Assembly (NCBI GenBank): GCA_001430745.1
Contig: KQ482021.1
Location: 704,608-733,123, forward strand
Direction of reading: 5' to 3'
DNA: 28,516 nt
Source: Auxenochlorella pyrenoidosa
Taxonomy: Eukaryota; Chlorophyta; Trebouxiophyceae; Chlorellales; Chlorellaceae
In this document: positions 1-13,900 of the stretch, piece after piece
Layout: each line of letters begins with the position of its first letter
Numbering within the stretch: position 1 is the first letter of the stretch
Notes under the pieces: model-generated
Database searches by the model: none
What the model was told of the DNA's origin: nothing
Seen by the model: only the letters and a program-made list of their open reading frames with translations
Position numbers and translations under genes: made by a program

Positions 1-1915
<1,915 letters not shown>

Positions 1916-1928
<13 letters not shown>

Positions 1929-1968
1929 GGGCTGACCCTGCGCCCGGCTGACAGGCCAAGCAGTGAGG
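1916..1968 (+). repeat. Duplicated stop-codon context of SQD1
   Basis: The 15-bp string GGCCAAGCAGTGAGG, which includes the SQD1 TGA, occurs at 1916-1930 and again at 1954-1968 in the 3' UTR, 38 bp apart. Confidence 0.85.
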
Positions 1969-2433
1969 CGGCGCCGCCCTCGCGCTCGCCTGGCGCTGGC
2001 CTTGGCCCAGCTGGACGGGCCAAGCGGCATTCGCGCAGCGACCGCCCGACTGCGATGTGGCTTGCTGCCAGCAGCCGGGTGTGGCTGCCCTTGCCTGCCG
2101 ACCTGCTGAGCAGCAGGGCGCCGCCGCCTGCCCGGCTGCCCACACAGAAACCCCACTCCCGCTGGATACCTGCTCGCTCTCCGCGTTTGATTCGAAGCTT
2201 TCCGCTACCCATTTCATTCCTGCAATCCCCTGCCGCTGCCCCTCTCCCTGCTATGCCTACCATCCTCCCTGCCCTTCCCCCTGCCCTCCCCCCCCTGGGA
2301 CGCGACAGTCCCCGTGGCAGCCCCTGCCACCGCCACGCCGCCTCTCCCTCTTCTCGGAAGTTCAAATTTTTCGAACCTTCGAATTTCTGTAGCGCAGTTC
2401 GCCGGGGCCTTTTGGGTGCGCTCCCTTTTGCTC

Positions 2434-2438
2434 TGTAA
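2434..2438 (+). terminator. Putative TGTAA poly(A) signal of SQD1
   Basis: TGTAA is the usual nuclear polyadenylation signal in chlorophyte algae. This one lies about 510 bases after the SQD1 stop, before the convergent neighbour. Assignment is by position only. The stretch 1929-2721 otherwise shows only 3' UTR-like sequence. Confidence 0.5.
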
Positions 2439-2721
2439 CTGCCCACCAAGCCGGCTGGCAGCAGGCGGTGCAGAGGGGTGCGCCAGTAGCGTGACGATCA
2501 GTGGCGGGGGCAATCGTGCAGGGTGTCAAGTGGGTAGAAGAGCCGAAATGAAATGAAAAGCGACGCGCACCACCGCCCGTGGCTGGCTGCCTGGGGCCGT
2601 GCAGTGGCAGGTTGCCTGCTTGATGCAACATGTCTGCGGCACGAGCTTGCATCTGAGGCTGGCCAGGGGTGGGGCTCCGAGCTATGGCTGGCTCCAGCTC
2701 ACGCGCTGCGCCGCGCCAGGC

Positions 2722-5700
2722 TTAGAGCTCTGTCTTGGCCTCAGGCTGGGCGGCGCCCTCGCCCGCCAGGCGTGCCAGAGTCAGTGCCAGCACCTCGACC
2801 CCGCGGGCAATGTCCTGCACTCATCGTCCCAGTTAAATAAAGGAGGGGCGCATGGTGGGCAGGTCGCCACCCAGCCTGCAACTTTTTGTGCCCTGTGCCG
2901 TCACAGGGCAGACAGGCTGGGGGGTCAGGGGGCGGCAGACGTGAAGTTGGACGGGCACACCTGCGGCGAGGCAAACTCGTCGGGCCGGTGGCTCCAGCCG
3001 TTGCGGCAGGGGATGAAGATCATGCCGGTGGGGGCAATCTGCGGCACAGGGGGGCCCAAGGCGTGGGAAGACAATACACCAGGCGGCTTCCTCGCTTCTC
3101 TCTGCATAGCATTGCAGCTGCATGCTGCGAGCAGTCGTGCGTGCGCTACAAAACTGGGCTAAAGAGTGAGGCAGAGCGGACATGCAGGGGAGCCGCGTGC
3201 GGGCTGGACACGCCGCCGAGATGGCAGCACGCAAGGGGCAGAGGCAACAAGGGCTGCGAGGCGGAGGCGGAGGAACAAGCATGCCACCATGCGCTTGAAA
3301 AATTCTAAAGGTCTAAATTCGAAAAGATGAACTATTTCAGCAATTCGGCAAGCACTTCAATTTTGCTTGCCTGCGCCATGAAGAGGGAGTCGTGATAGGC
3401 TCGGCTCACCATGCGCCTGCTGCTGTACCCAAGCTCGCTGCAGGGGGGGGGGCAGCACGGGGGGGGCAACATGACAGGCGCAGCACAAAAAAATGGACGT
3501 AAGCAAAAACACAAGCATACAGCAAAACTGGGATCGCGGCCAAGTCGGCAGGCCCACGGCAGCAGAGCGCACCCAGCGCGCGGCATAATCACAAGGACTC
3601 CGCACACCCCTGGTTCAAGGTCCCTGCGGCCTGCACTGCATGATGGGGCCCCGCTCACTCTGCCGAGGCCTGCACGGCAGCCACCACGTCGGCGCCGCAG
3701 GTGGCGGGGGGATCTTGGTTGATCACATCCACGCTGTGCCGCACCTGCGCACCGCAAGGGTCAAGAGGAAAACAAGCGGCTAGTCCGCAGGCAGCGGCGC
3801 CACAGCGGCAGCAAGCAGCTGGGGGCGGAGCGAGGGCAGCGCTACAGAAGCGAGGCGCGCACAGCGAGCGACGCTGATGGGCCGCAGCACACCTTGCGCC
3901 GCTCCGCGATGCGCGCCGCCTGCTCCCGGATGGCTGCGACGACGCCGTCGCGTCGCAAGCCGTCTATGTCTCGCACATCCACCTCGAGCAGAGCCTCACG
4001 CGGCACTGCAGGCAGCAAATGAAGACGCATATTGGAGCGCAGGGCAACAGGATGGCGTCAAGTCATGCAGCAAGCCATGCAGGCAGCGACGAAAAGCGCT
4101 GGCAGGAAGGGCAGACACGCTTTCGGCACGCGTGCCTGCGCCGGCATACAACAGCTGGAAAACGATACTAGCTATGGGCCCAACAGATGCACAAGCCGGG
4201 GTGCCTGCCCCCGCAAGCAGTTCAAAACAGCTCTGCCAGCAGCTCTGCCTGCATGCTGCCACCACCACCCACAAGTAGTGCCATGCCGCTGCCCGGCCCC
4301 CTGCGCCACGCACCCGAGTTGACCGCTTTGGGCGACACATCCCAGTAACCAACCGTTGCCACCGTGTCGATGGCGCCTGCAAACACCCGGAGAACGAAAA
4401 AATGATTGCAATCCATCTTGGCAGGAAGAGGGAGGGGTGGCTCGTGTTGCGGTGCAATGGGCTGGAGCGGGCCCACCAGCAGTGCACCCCATTGCAGTTG
4501 CCTCCAGCACGAAGCCCCCACGCCCTGCTGGCTGGCCCTCTGTGACAGATGAGTCCGGGGCGCCCAGGGACAGCGGCAGCGAAGCGAGAGCGTGGGCAGC
4601 AGAAGAATGAAGAAGAGGCAAGAGGATTCACGGAGCCACCTGTGCTGAGAGCTGCTTGCTCGACAAACAGAGCCAGCTCAGCTGCCGCCAGGCTGGCGTC
4701 GTTGCGCGCCGGCATCAGCTGCGCGCCCGCGTGCCCGCCGTCCCCTGCGCAGCAGGCCCGAGAGGGCACGCTGGAAAGGGATTTTGCTGGCTCTGGGAGG
4801 CCTGCGTTGGTCCGTGTGCTCTTTAAAGCAGGGAGAATCCTCTGAATGCATGTCAGCCATGAGGGGAGGGTCACCCGAGAAGCGTATTCTCAGCGCGGCG
4901 GGGGCGGCAATGGCGGTCACCACCCCAATCTGCTTCCCCTCCGCCTCGAGCAACGGGCCCTGCAGGCAGGCAAGGTGTGCAATGCACGCCATCAGGAAGG
5001 CAGTTGAATCGAGCCGAGCCAGCTGTTCTGTTGCCCCAGGCAGCAGCAGCAGAGGGTTAAGACAAGCCGATACATGGGTCGTGGCAGCAAAATGTGGTGC
5101 AGCCCGCGCCGCAGCTCCACAAAGGCGTGGGGTGTGGTAACAGAGATGCCTATTAAATCTTCCGTTGTTATATTTTAAAAAAATGGGAATTAACAAAATG
5201 ATAACAACAGCCCACCTGCTCGATGTGCAGCTCCACAAATGCGTGAAGGTCTGCGGGAGTCCGCCGCACGCTGCGCAGCATGTCGTCATAAGTCGCGGCG
5301 CCGTAGCCGGCTGCAGCGCGCGGCAGTGTGAGAGGGCACGAGCTCATAGGTTTGCTACGTCGCGTGCCGCATGCCTTCTCAGCAGGCAGCGAAAAGTCGG
5401 GCCGCTGTCTTCGTTGAGAGCAGCAGGGCAGCAGCGCATGGCCAGGAGGCACGAGCGGAGCAGGCACCAGCGTGGGTTGCTTGCTTTGGTCCCACACAGT
5501 GCTACTGCCTGTACCGCTAACCTGCTCGCGCGGCCTCGAGGTACGAGGTCCCGTTCTCGTCGCGCCGGCCGTCCAGGTAACCAGCATCCAACACCCCTGC
5601 ATCCCAGGCAGCGCAATGAAGATAAAGCCGTGACTCTCACCCAGACAGCCCTGATGTCAACACCAGCAACCAGAGAGAGGCGGGGCGGGGCGGCTGTGGC

Positions 5701-7104
5701 CACTTGCCGAGCGCTGCCACGCGCCGCTACGGGCGGTGCCATGGCGCGCACCCGCCATGGCGCGGCTGCCGCTGCAGCTGAGCCCAAACCGGGTGGGCTC
5801 CTCCGAAGTGAACATGACCACCTGGGGAAGGGCAGGGGCATGAGCAAGAACAGGTTGGAGCGGGTGCAGGGGCATGAACATACATGAGTTGGGGCGACGT
5901 GCCACATGCCAGCTGGAGGTGCATCGCAAGCACCCGGCGAGGTAGGGCAGGTCAGCAACCAGATGTATAGGGAGGCAGGCGGGCTGGTATTCGCACAGCG
6001 CAGCACAAGCAAGCGCGGGCGGGCAGCGAGTGACGTGCATGCCTCGAGGTGGGTGCCATGCATGCCTCGGGTGGGTGCCTGTCTCAAACCCTGCTTCCCG
6101 CCCTGTCCCAGCATTGCAGGGCTGGGTGGAACGTGGTGCCTTCCCCTTCCAGAGGAGGAAAAAAAACCTTTCCCCCCGGCCTTCCCTCAATTCCCTCACG
6201 CCCACCTCGATGGGCCTGGCGGGCACGAAGCCGGCGTCCTTGAGCGCCTTGAGAGCCGCGACGCCGCCGACCACGCCTGCGGGGCCGGCAAGTGTCTGAG
6301 TGAGAGATTTTAAGTCCACGGAGGCATTGGCCTCATGAGACTGAAGGCAAGAAACCAACAGCGCGTGAGGGTGACTGCACGCACGCCGCTCCTCGCAGCA
6401 AAACCAGGACAGCTGCGGAACTGATGACGACATGGGAGGATAAGGAAGGCAAGGCTGGCCCCACCTGTGGTGCCGTCGTAGGCCCCAGCCAGCGGGATGG
6501 CGTCGCAGTGGGAGCCCGTGCCCACTGCCGCCGCTGCCGGGTCGGCGCCCGGCAGGGTGCCGTAAATGTTCCCCATCTTGTCCTCCCGAATGGCCAGCCC
6601 AGCCTGCCCCATGAGCTGCTTGATGTAGGCGCGGCCAGCCAGGTCATTCTCTGCGGGATCAGGCTCAGGCGTGCGCATAGATCCAACGTTCAGGCCGCGC
6701 CTATGTGCCGCTGCGCTTACTGCGGCCGACTGCCAGCGGGGTGACAAGTCCCTGTCACTCGCACAGCTGGGGATAGAGCGCATCCCTTCGTGTCCTGATT
6801 TCTTGATATCCTGGGCCGCAACAAATTGCATCCAGGCCGGGTGGTGCCAGTTTTGCCCAGCGCCGCCAGTGTCCCTCTTTGCCCTACCGCTGCCCTCAAT
6901 GTCAAGCGGGCGGCAGCGCTCACCAGTAAACAGGATGCGCGTCACGGCAGGGTTTGGGTGATCGCTGAATGTAGCTAGGTGCAGAAGCTGATCAACCACA
7001 GCCTGGCCGTCGACTTTGAGGCTCGAGGGTTTCAGGGCGACAGCCGAGGGCAGCAGCTGGGCAGCGCACAGCAGCGCCAGCAGCGCCGATGCTCTATCAC
7101 GCAT
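2722..7104 (-). CDS. UAH: Ureidoglycolate amidohydrolase (M20-type, ureide catabolism)
   Basis: The enzyme hydrolyses ureidoglycolate to glyoxylate, ammonia and CO2, the last step of purine ring breakdown; in plants it sits in the ER. Fourteen exons keep phase: 6924-7104, 6465-6650, 6206-6276, 5752-5821, 5522-5596, 5216-5310, 4875-4959, 4640-4744, 4314-4376, 3893-4005, 3659-3744, 3371-3437, 2961-3038, 2722-2814 (455 aa, near the plant length). A hydrophobic signal peptide spans about residues 6-24. Expected metal-site residues are present: H108 in GSHCD, D119 in YDG, E153/E154 in FTSEEPTRFG, H223 in ELHIEQ, H392 in AYHDSLFMA. FTSEEPTRFG and MIFIPC favour UAH over allantoate amidohydrolase. 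Intron 12 appears to use a GC donor (CAG|GCAAGC). No TGTAA was seen downstream. Confidence 0.93.
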
Positions 7105-7371
7105 TGGAGAAGCTTAATTCGCTGTAGCGAGGCCTCAAGGGTCGCCACCGGAAAGGGGTGGTCCCCCGCTCGCGCTTGCAGGGCGCTTGTTGTAAGCCAG
7201 AGTATAGATGAAATGTTCGGAGATGGCGTGCGATCGCCGTTTGCAATGCCCATCAATCTCTGACGAGTGCAGGTAGGTAGGTGGCGCCACGTGGCGGCGG
7301 CAGCAGGAGGGCCGGTCCCCCCCATTGAGGCACGAGGCACCCTGCCTCATCGGTTCACTTGCACAGCTAAG
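7105..7371 (-). promoter_or_regulatory. UAH upstream region
   Basis: This is the spacer between the UAH start and the probable 3' end of the AP2-domain transcript, so it must hold the UAH promoter and 5' leader. I see no clear TATA box and no further gene. Confidence 0.4.
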
Positions 7372-7376
7372 TTACA
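7372..7376 (-). terminator. Putative TGTAA poly(A) signal of the AP2-domain gene
   Basis: TTACA on the plus strand reads TGTAA on the minus strand, about 565 bases after the TGA at 7940. The interval 7377-7939 would be its 3' UTR; I see no other gene there. Confidence 0.45.
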
Positions 7377-7939
7377 CGTGCAGTATCTGTACAATCTGTA
7401 CACGAATTTTTGAAGGTATGGTGCATCATGGGGGGGCAGCGCGAGCCCCGCGCTGGGGGCAGGGCAGCGGCCGCCCCCTTGCTCAGACAGGCATGCATGT
7501 GGGCAGGATGTGGTCCAAAGATGTGGGGTGTATCACTATTTTGACTGCCGAATTCGCTACTGCAGATCCATTTATTCATGCATATGGCTGGCCTCGCCCT
7601 TGGCTGCCTGCGCTGCGCGCCCGGCTGCCATCCCTCATCACGGTCCATGCCTGGCTGGCTGCTCGTGTCGGCTGTTGCCTGGCTGCTCGCTTGTTTGCTG
7701 CTGGATTCACTCATTCGTGTTGTTGTTTTGCTGTTGAATTGCTCTTAACTGTTGGTACCGCTTGCTGCTGTGCTGCAGCGCGGCTGCCAGCCATCCTGCT
7801 GCTGCGCCCCGGCTGGGGCAGGAAAGCAGAGCCGTCGGGGCTGCCCCCCAGCCGGCCTGCTGCCCCAATGCCGCACACATGCTGCTGGTGCCGGCACTGC
7901 AGCATCAGCACCGGCTGCCGCAGTGGACCGCTGCAGCGC

Positions 7940-10900
7940 TCACGGCTGCTCCTGCTGCCGGTCAGCAGGGCCGGCTGCGGCAGCGCCGGCTGGGCGGTTG
8001 GGGCCCAGGCCGGGGCCCCAGTCCACAAAGGCGCTGCGGCGGGCCGGAACAAAGCACTTGTCCTGCAGGGTAGGGGCAGCAGAGAGGGTGGCTTCTTGCC
8101 AGTTTAGGTTGGGCCCAGGCGTGCTCTCCTGAAATCGGGCAGGGGGCCGGGGGGCCGGGCGGGGCCGCGGCTGAGCCCCCACCTGAATCTTGCGCAGCTG
8201 CCTGGGCCCCACACGCGGCCACTCAGCCTTCACTGCCACCTGCAGCGGGCGGACAAAGAGTAGGGGTGCGATTAGTTACCGAACGCTGGCCCCGTTTGGT
8301 GGCAGCTTCAAACTGGCCCATGCAGCACAACCGCCGCAGAAGGCCAGTACTCAAGGAGCACACAGCAGGTGATGCAGAGGGAGATGTCCGAGGGAGGCCT
8401 CTGCCGTTTGCAGCCCTAAACACGTAACCATCGAGCGGGAAAACATACAATCAAACAGCGCGGCAGGGGTGCAGAAGGCAGTGCGGCACCTGGGAGAAGG
8501 TCTCCGCCGGCAGCAGGCCGGTGACGGGCGCGCCCGCCGCCACCTGCTCCTTGACGGCGGCATACCTGCAGCAGGCACAGCAGGCACAGCAGGCATAGCA
8601 ATAGTTTCTTTTGCTGCATGACGCATGCGCGCAGCACAAGAGGCGGTGGTGCTGCATTTCCCGGTGTCAGCTGTGCACGCAGCACCAGCAGCAGCAGGCG
8701 CAGCAGGCGCAGCGGGCACAGCAGGCGCACCAGTTGGCCAGCGTGCAGTCATGACGGCAGCGGCAGCAGCAGCAGCGGTCACAGCAGGCATAGCAGACGC
8801 AGCGGGCGCACCAGTTGGCCAGCGTGAAGTCGTCCAGGCAGGGGAGGCCCCACCCCCCCTGCAGCTCCGCCTCTAGCTCCAGCGCGGCACCCAGGCCCCC
8901 CGACAGGATGCGGGTGGGCACCACCCCTGTCATCTCGCTGCACAGATCATGGGCAGCAGCAAGCTTTGTGGGGAAGACAGTCTGCCAAAAGGCGCAACAT
9001 GGACCGGCCCGCCTGCTAACAGGACCTCTGCTTGACCTCTGCAAGAACTCTGGCTCCCGCCCAGCCCTCCTCTGCTGCAGTTCCTCTCCTCTGGCATAAC
9101 AGTCACGACGCCGCCCGTCAACCTCGTCGTTCCTCCTATATGCCTCCTTGCCGGGTGCGCTTTTGGCTGCCTGTTTCACTCACGCGTGGATCTGCCCAAG
9201 AGTTACGATGTCAGGCGGCCAGGTGGCGGTGCCGCCGTGCGTGCCAAACAGCCGGGGCGCGCCCGGCAGCGCTGCCGCCGCCAGGCGCTCGCGCCAGCCT
9301 GGGCCCAGCGCCTGCTCCAGCCTGCTAGTGGCAGGAGGGTCGAGGGGTTTAAAGGATCTACAGAAAGGCACCCACACAGTGCGCATGCCTCTAGCTCTGG
9401 CTGGCAGCAGCGGGGTCTGGCTGGTGCACCAGCAGCAGGAAACAGCGGCAGCTGCTCACCACTCCGTCTTGCTGTTCACAAAGTGCGCGTACACCAGGCC
9501 CTCGGCGTAGGTGCACAGCAGGTCAAAATTGCGCTGCCGCATGCGCTGCTCCACCTGCCACTGCGCACGTAGGGAGCACCGGGGGACGGGGTGCGCGCAG
9601 ATGTGAGCATTGTTCAGGAACCAGCTATATCCAACACACTTGTTGACAAGCCTGCTTCCCTCACTGCGCTCGGCAAACGTGCTGCAAACAAGTTGCGGGA
9701 GCAAGGGCAATAAGGGCCCGGTCACTCACAGCGCGGCGGTTGACGCTGGCAATGAGCTCCTGGCAGCGCACATTCTGCTCCGCAGCCTGTTGTGCCACGT
9801 TGGCATCGGCGGCAGCACCAGCCGCCTCCTGCTCCGGCCCCGAGGGTGAGGAAGGGCGGCCCGCAGCGGCAGCAGCTGCTGCAGCTGCCTCCTCGCGCAC
9901 CTTCAGGGCAAGGAGCCAGGACTGATTGTAGGGCGCAGGCACAGGCTGCATGATTGCGGGATCCCCGCAAGTCCTTTGCGGTTGGGCAGGCTGTGAACGC
10001 CAGGAGCAAAGCAGGCATGCCTGTAGGCAGCGAGCCAACAGCAGGGCAGCCAGTGCGCCACGCGCTGCAGCCCTGCAAGCACTTTCCAGGTCATCGCGCT
10101 CCTTGCCTGCATCTCCTGCAGGAGGTTTCCATAGTCAGCAGCCCTCATGCTGGCTCCGCTGGTGTCGACAGCAGCAGCTGCTGCGGCAGCCACGGCCGCC
10201 GCAGCCGCCTCCACGGCAGGGCTGTTGGCTGCCCCCTCACCAGCGTCTGCTACTGCCTGCTGCAGGGCGGCCAGGGCGGCATCAATGGCGGCTGTGGCGG
10301 CGGGTCCAGCCCCGCTGGCTGTGGGTCCTTGTGCGCTCGCTCTGTCAGCTGTGCCCACCCCCTCGCCACTGCCGCTGCCAATGTCCCTGCTTGCCACAGC
10401 ACCGGCCCCGCCGCCGGTGCCAGCAGGCGCGCTGCCCCCAGACAGGGTCAGGCAGGACAGGGCAGAAGCGATGCCGGTGGCTGCCTCGACATCAGCAGTG
10501 CCCCTTCCACTGCTGATGCTTCCACTGCTGATGTCGGGCGTGGCGGGCGGCTGCATGCCGTGCGCTGCAGCAGCAGGGCAGGTAGGGGAATGGCTAATGA
10601 GCACAGGCAGGATTTGAGCAGCAGCAGTGCAATCAAGGCCCCACTGCCTGACTGCAAGACTGCCCAGTGACTGCAAGCGGCCCAGTGCTGAAAGGAAGGG
10701 AAGGCTGGATACTTGCAACAGCCACCCACCTGCATCCACGATGTTGGTCAGCAGGCTGTGCGCGTCATCCAGAGCAAAAGATGCAGGAAAGAGGGCAGGG
10801 GGCGGCTGCACAGCACCGGGGTGGGTAGGTGGTTGGATGGGGGATGCGGGTTGGGGGGTTAGCTGCAGGCAGTGACAGCAGTTCAGCTGGCGGTGGTGTC

Positions 10901-13900
10901 TTGTCGCACGAGCAGAGCCGGTAAATGAAAGGGCGAGGTAGAGGTGCAATGGGGGTGCTGGGAGGCCTGCAGGCAGCACCCAGCTGTGCCCAGCCCGCCT
11001 TCCAGCCACTATCAGCGGGCACCCTCCAGCCAACAACAGCGAGTGCTAGGCAGCATCCAGTTAGAGGGGTGCAGCCTGCCTCAAGCTTACCGCAGGGCGT
11101 CCCTCTGCCTCGCTGCCTTCCTCCTCTCCATCTACCTCTGCGTCCTCGCTGATTGCTTCCTCCTCCTCCTCCTGTTCTTCATCTGTTGGTGCAAGGTGAG
11201 GGGCAGACGGAGGCATGGTCAGTCAGATTCGCAAAAGCAGTTGTCCACGCCAGTGTGGTGCAGGGCAGAGGCACAAGCCCTGGCACCCTGGAAAACACGA
11301 CCTTGGCATTACACCCCAAGCACATGCTGCACAGCACAGATCCAAGAAAGCGGCCAGTCGAGGGGCGGCAGGCGGCCCCCCTGTCGCTGCCCACCCACCG
11401 GGGCCCTCCACGCGAATGTGCTGCGGCAGCGCGTAGGCAAAGAGGCGCAGCAGGCGGCCGAGCTCGTCATCCCTGGCAGGCGAGTCAAAGTCGATGCCTC
11501 GGTCCATGAACAGCTGGCGGATGTCGGACAGGGATAGGGACAGCCAGTCGCGCGTCTCGGCTGCGGCACGCAGAACAAGAACAGAGGGTTGGGGTCGGAA
11601 TTGGCACTGGGAGGATGATGGGAACAGTCTGTCCATGCGCGCATGCTCTTTGTCACCGCCAGCCCTGGCTTGGTGGAGGTAGCCCAGGCTGAGGGGTAGC
11701 TCACGGTCCAGGCTGTCCTTAAGCTCCGGCAGCTCGGCCTCCATCTCCTCCACCTGCAGGGGGGGGGTACCGGTAGTTTTGTAAATGCTGTAAAGGTTTA
11801 GAGCTCCTTGTCTGATACGCATTCGGTGCGTCTCGCCGCGCAACGTTGCAGCCAGTGTGTCAGCAGGTCCGAGCGCTGCTGGATGCGAGACGGGGCGCAG
11901 CCAACCGAGGCAGCGGCAGACGAGCTGGCACGCTGTGCAGAGCAGCCTGCCTTTCATCCCTGGTGGGGCCACGTGCTGATGCCAGGCAGCGGCACTAATG
12001 CCGACAAGACAGGAGTCCCTGCGGCTGCCCCTTGCCTTGCAGAACATCCTGTACAGGTTTGGAGTGCCGTCCTGGTGCCACATCTCCGAGTCTGCAAAGG
12101 GGGACAAGGGCACGGGGAGGGTGTTCTGTGCCGGGGGCTGTTGAACCATGCGTATGCACGCCTGCACCCTCAAGGCCTTGCTCCCGGCTGCAGGCCTGGG
12201 CCGCCTTCCCCCTGGTCGCGTCATCCACATCGCCTCCCATGCCAGTGCCGAGCTGGCACGCCGTGCCCGCCGGGCTCCCTCGGCATGCCTCACCGTCAAA
12301 CACGCGGGCCCCAAGCGGGTACTTGCGCCGCGCCTCCTGCATGGTGCTCGCCCACTCCTCTTCCTGCTCCCTCACCATGGCCGCCATGAACCAGAGGTCA
12401 TCGGGGATCAGCTCATCTGTATTGGAAGGAACAAAGCAGAGCGAACGCGACAGGGGCAAGCCAAGGATCAAGCTGTCTGCAGGTGCGCAGAACGCCCACA
12501 TGCACTGCGGCGCGACGCGGCTAGGGGGGCTTACAGGGCACAGAGAGACATCAGCTGCTGGTGCAAGTTGAGCATACGCTCCGCCTGCCCTCAGGCTGCC
12601 ACCAGGGCGAGCTGCCAAAAGGTGTCCGCCCCACCTGGGCGCACCTGCTAGCTGCGCCACCAGCCAGCAGTGAACGAACCCCAGCCTCCATTCCCACCAA
12701 CAACCAAACAAGCTCTGCAGCCAGGCGGCAGCAAAGCACCCACCCAGGCGAGAGCACTCGTCTTCGGCGGCCTCGAGCACCCAGCGGGCCTGCTCCTCAT
12801 CCGCAGTGCCCAGGCTCCCCTCCAAATGAGCGCTGGCCTGGTCCCGCTCCCGCCGCCGGTCCGCCTTCCACCTCTCCCTGCGGTGCGAGACACAAGGGTG
12901 GAAGAATAAGCAGCAGCGCAGAGCCCAGGTGCTGGCACCTGACTACTGCCCCTGCCCTGCAGGCACAGGGCCTGAGGCCAGGCACCAATGCTCGACAGCT
13001 TGGGGCGCACTCAGTGCCGATCCCATCCATCTGCTGCGATGTGGCCCCAGCGTCTGTGCCCGCATGGATGTGCATTTGGGCTCATGCATCAGTTCCCTTG
13101 ATTTGCACTCACTTGCGCTCCTCAATCTCTGCTGTGATGCCCTGCGCAGAGAGAGAGTGCAGGATCACAGCAGAGATTGATATTGATCCGGAGGTATCGC
13201 ATTCCAGCTGTCGCCGCTTGGCAGGCCCAGGGAGGCAGGGCTATGCAGCGGCACAGCACAGCACAGCACAGCACACCGCAGCACCCACCTCCTCCAGGCA
13301 CCGCTGCTGCAGTGCCTCCTTCTCCCTCCGCAGCTCCGCCAGCTCCTCCAGCCTGCAAAGGATGGGAGGAAGGAAGGTGCCTTTCAGTCTGCAGGGCAGA
13401 CGAAAGATGTTGTGCCATGCTGCCATCCATGCACCGCAGCTACGCCAGCTCCTCCAGCCTGCAGGGCAGGCAGACGGAAGATGTTGTTTAGTCTGCAAGG
13501 CACACAGAAAACGTGGGGCCATGTCATGTTTGTTGCCCCGCAGCTCCGCCAGCTCCTCCAGCCTGCAAGGCTTACGACAAAATTGTGGTGCCACAACATC
13601 CTCGTCACCATGCAGCGATGCTGCCCAGGGCTGGCCAGACCCTCCTGCCCAAAGAGGCGGAGCTAAACCCAAAGAGGCTGCACCGCAGAGGCTCAGTCAT
13701 GGCACTGCCTGGTTTGTGCTGAAGCAAGGCCTCACGTGACGTCTGCATCCGGGTCGGCAAAGAGGTCGCAGCCAGATGGCGTGTGGAAGCCGGGGATGGC
13801 GATGCGCCGGCCGCCAATGCGAACAAAGCCTGCAGCACAGGCAGCAGCCCGCTGAGCGGGTGATGCATCCAAGCATGCAGCAGGGTGTGCCACTTGCCGT

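Noticed and set aside
5344..6433. Long minus-strand frames inside UAH
   Set aside because: They read through introns. The conserved UAH blocks within them belong to separate exons 3 and 4.
8560..8800. Cys-rich coding domain at the GCA/CAG-type repeats
   Set aside because: Exon phases place this stretch in intron 21 of the AP2-domain gene. It is coding only if the duplicated donor is used, which is reported as a finding.
9903..11036. 377-codon minus-strand open frame as a stand-alone gene
   Set aside because: Only part of it (exon 17 and the exon 16 region) fits the spliced model; the rest crosses introns with obvious splice sites.
12561..13739. 392-codon plus-strand open frame
   Set aside because: Low-complexity shadow opposite the phase-consistent exons of the AP2-domain gene; no family resemblance.
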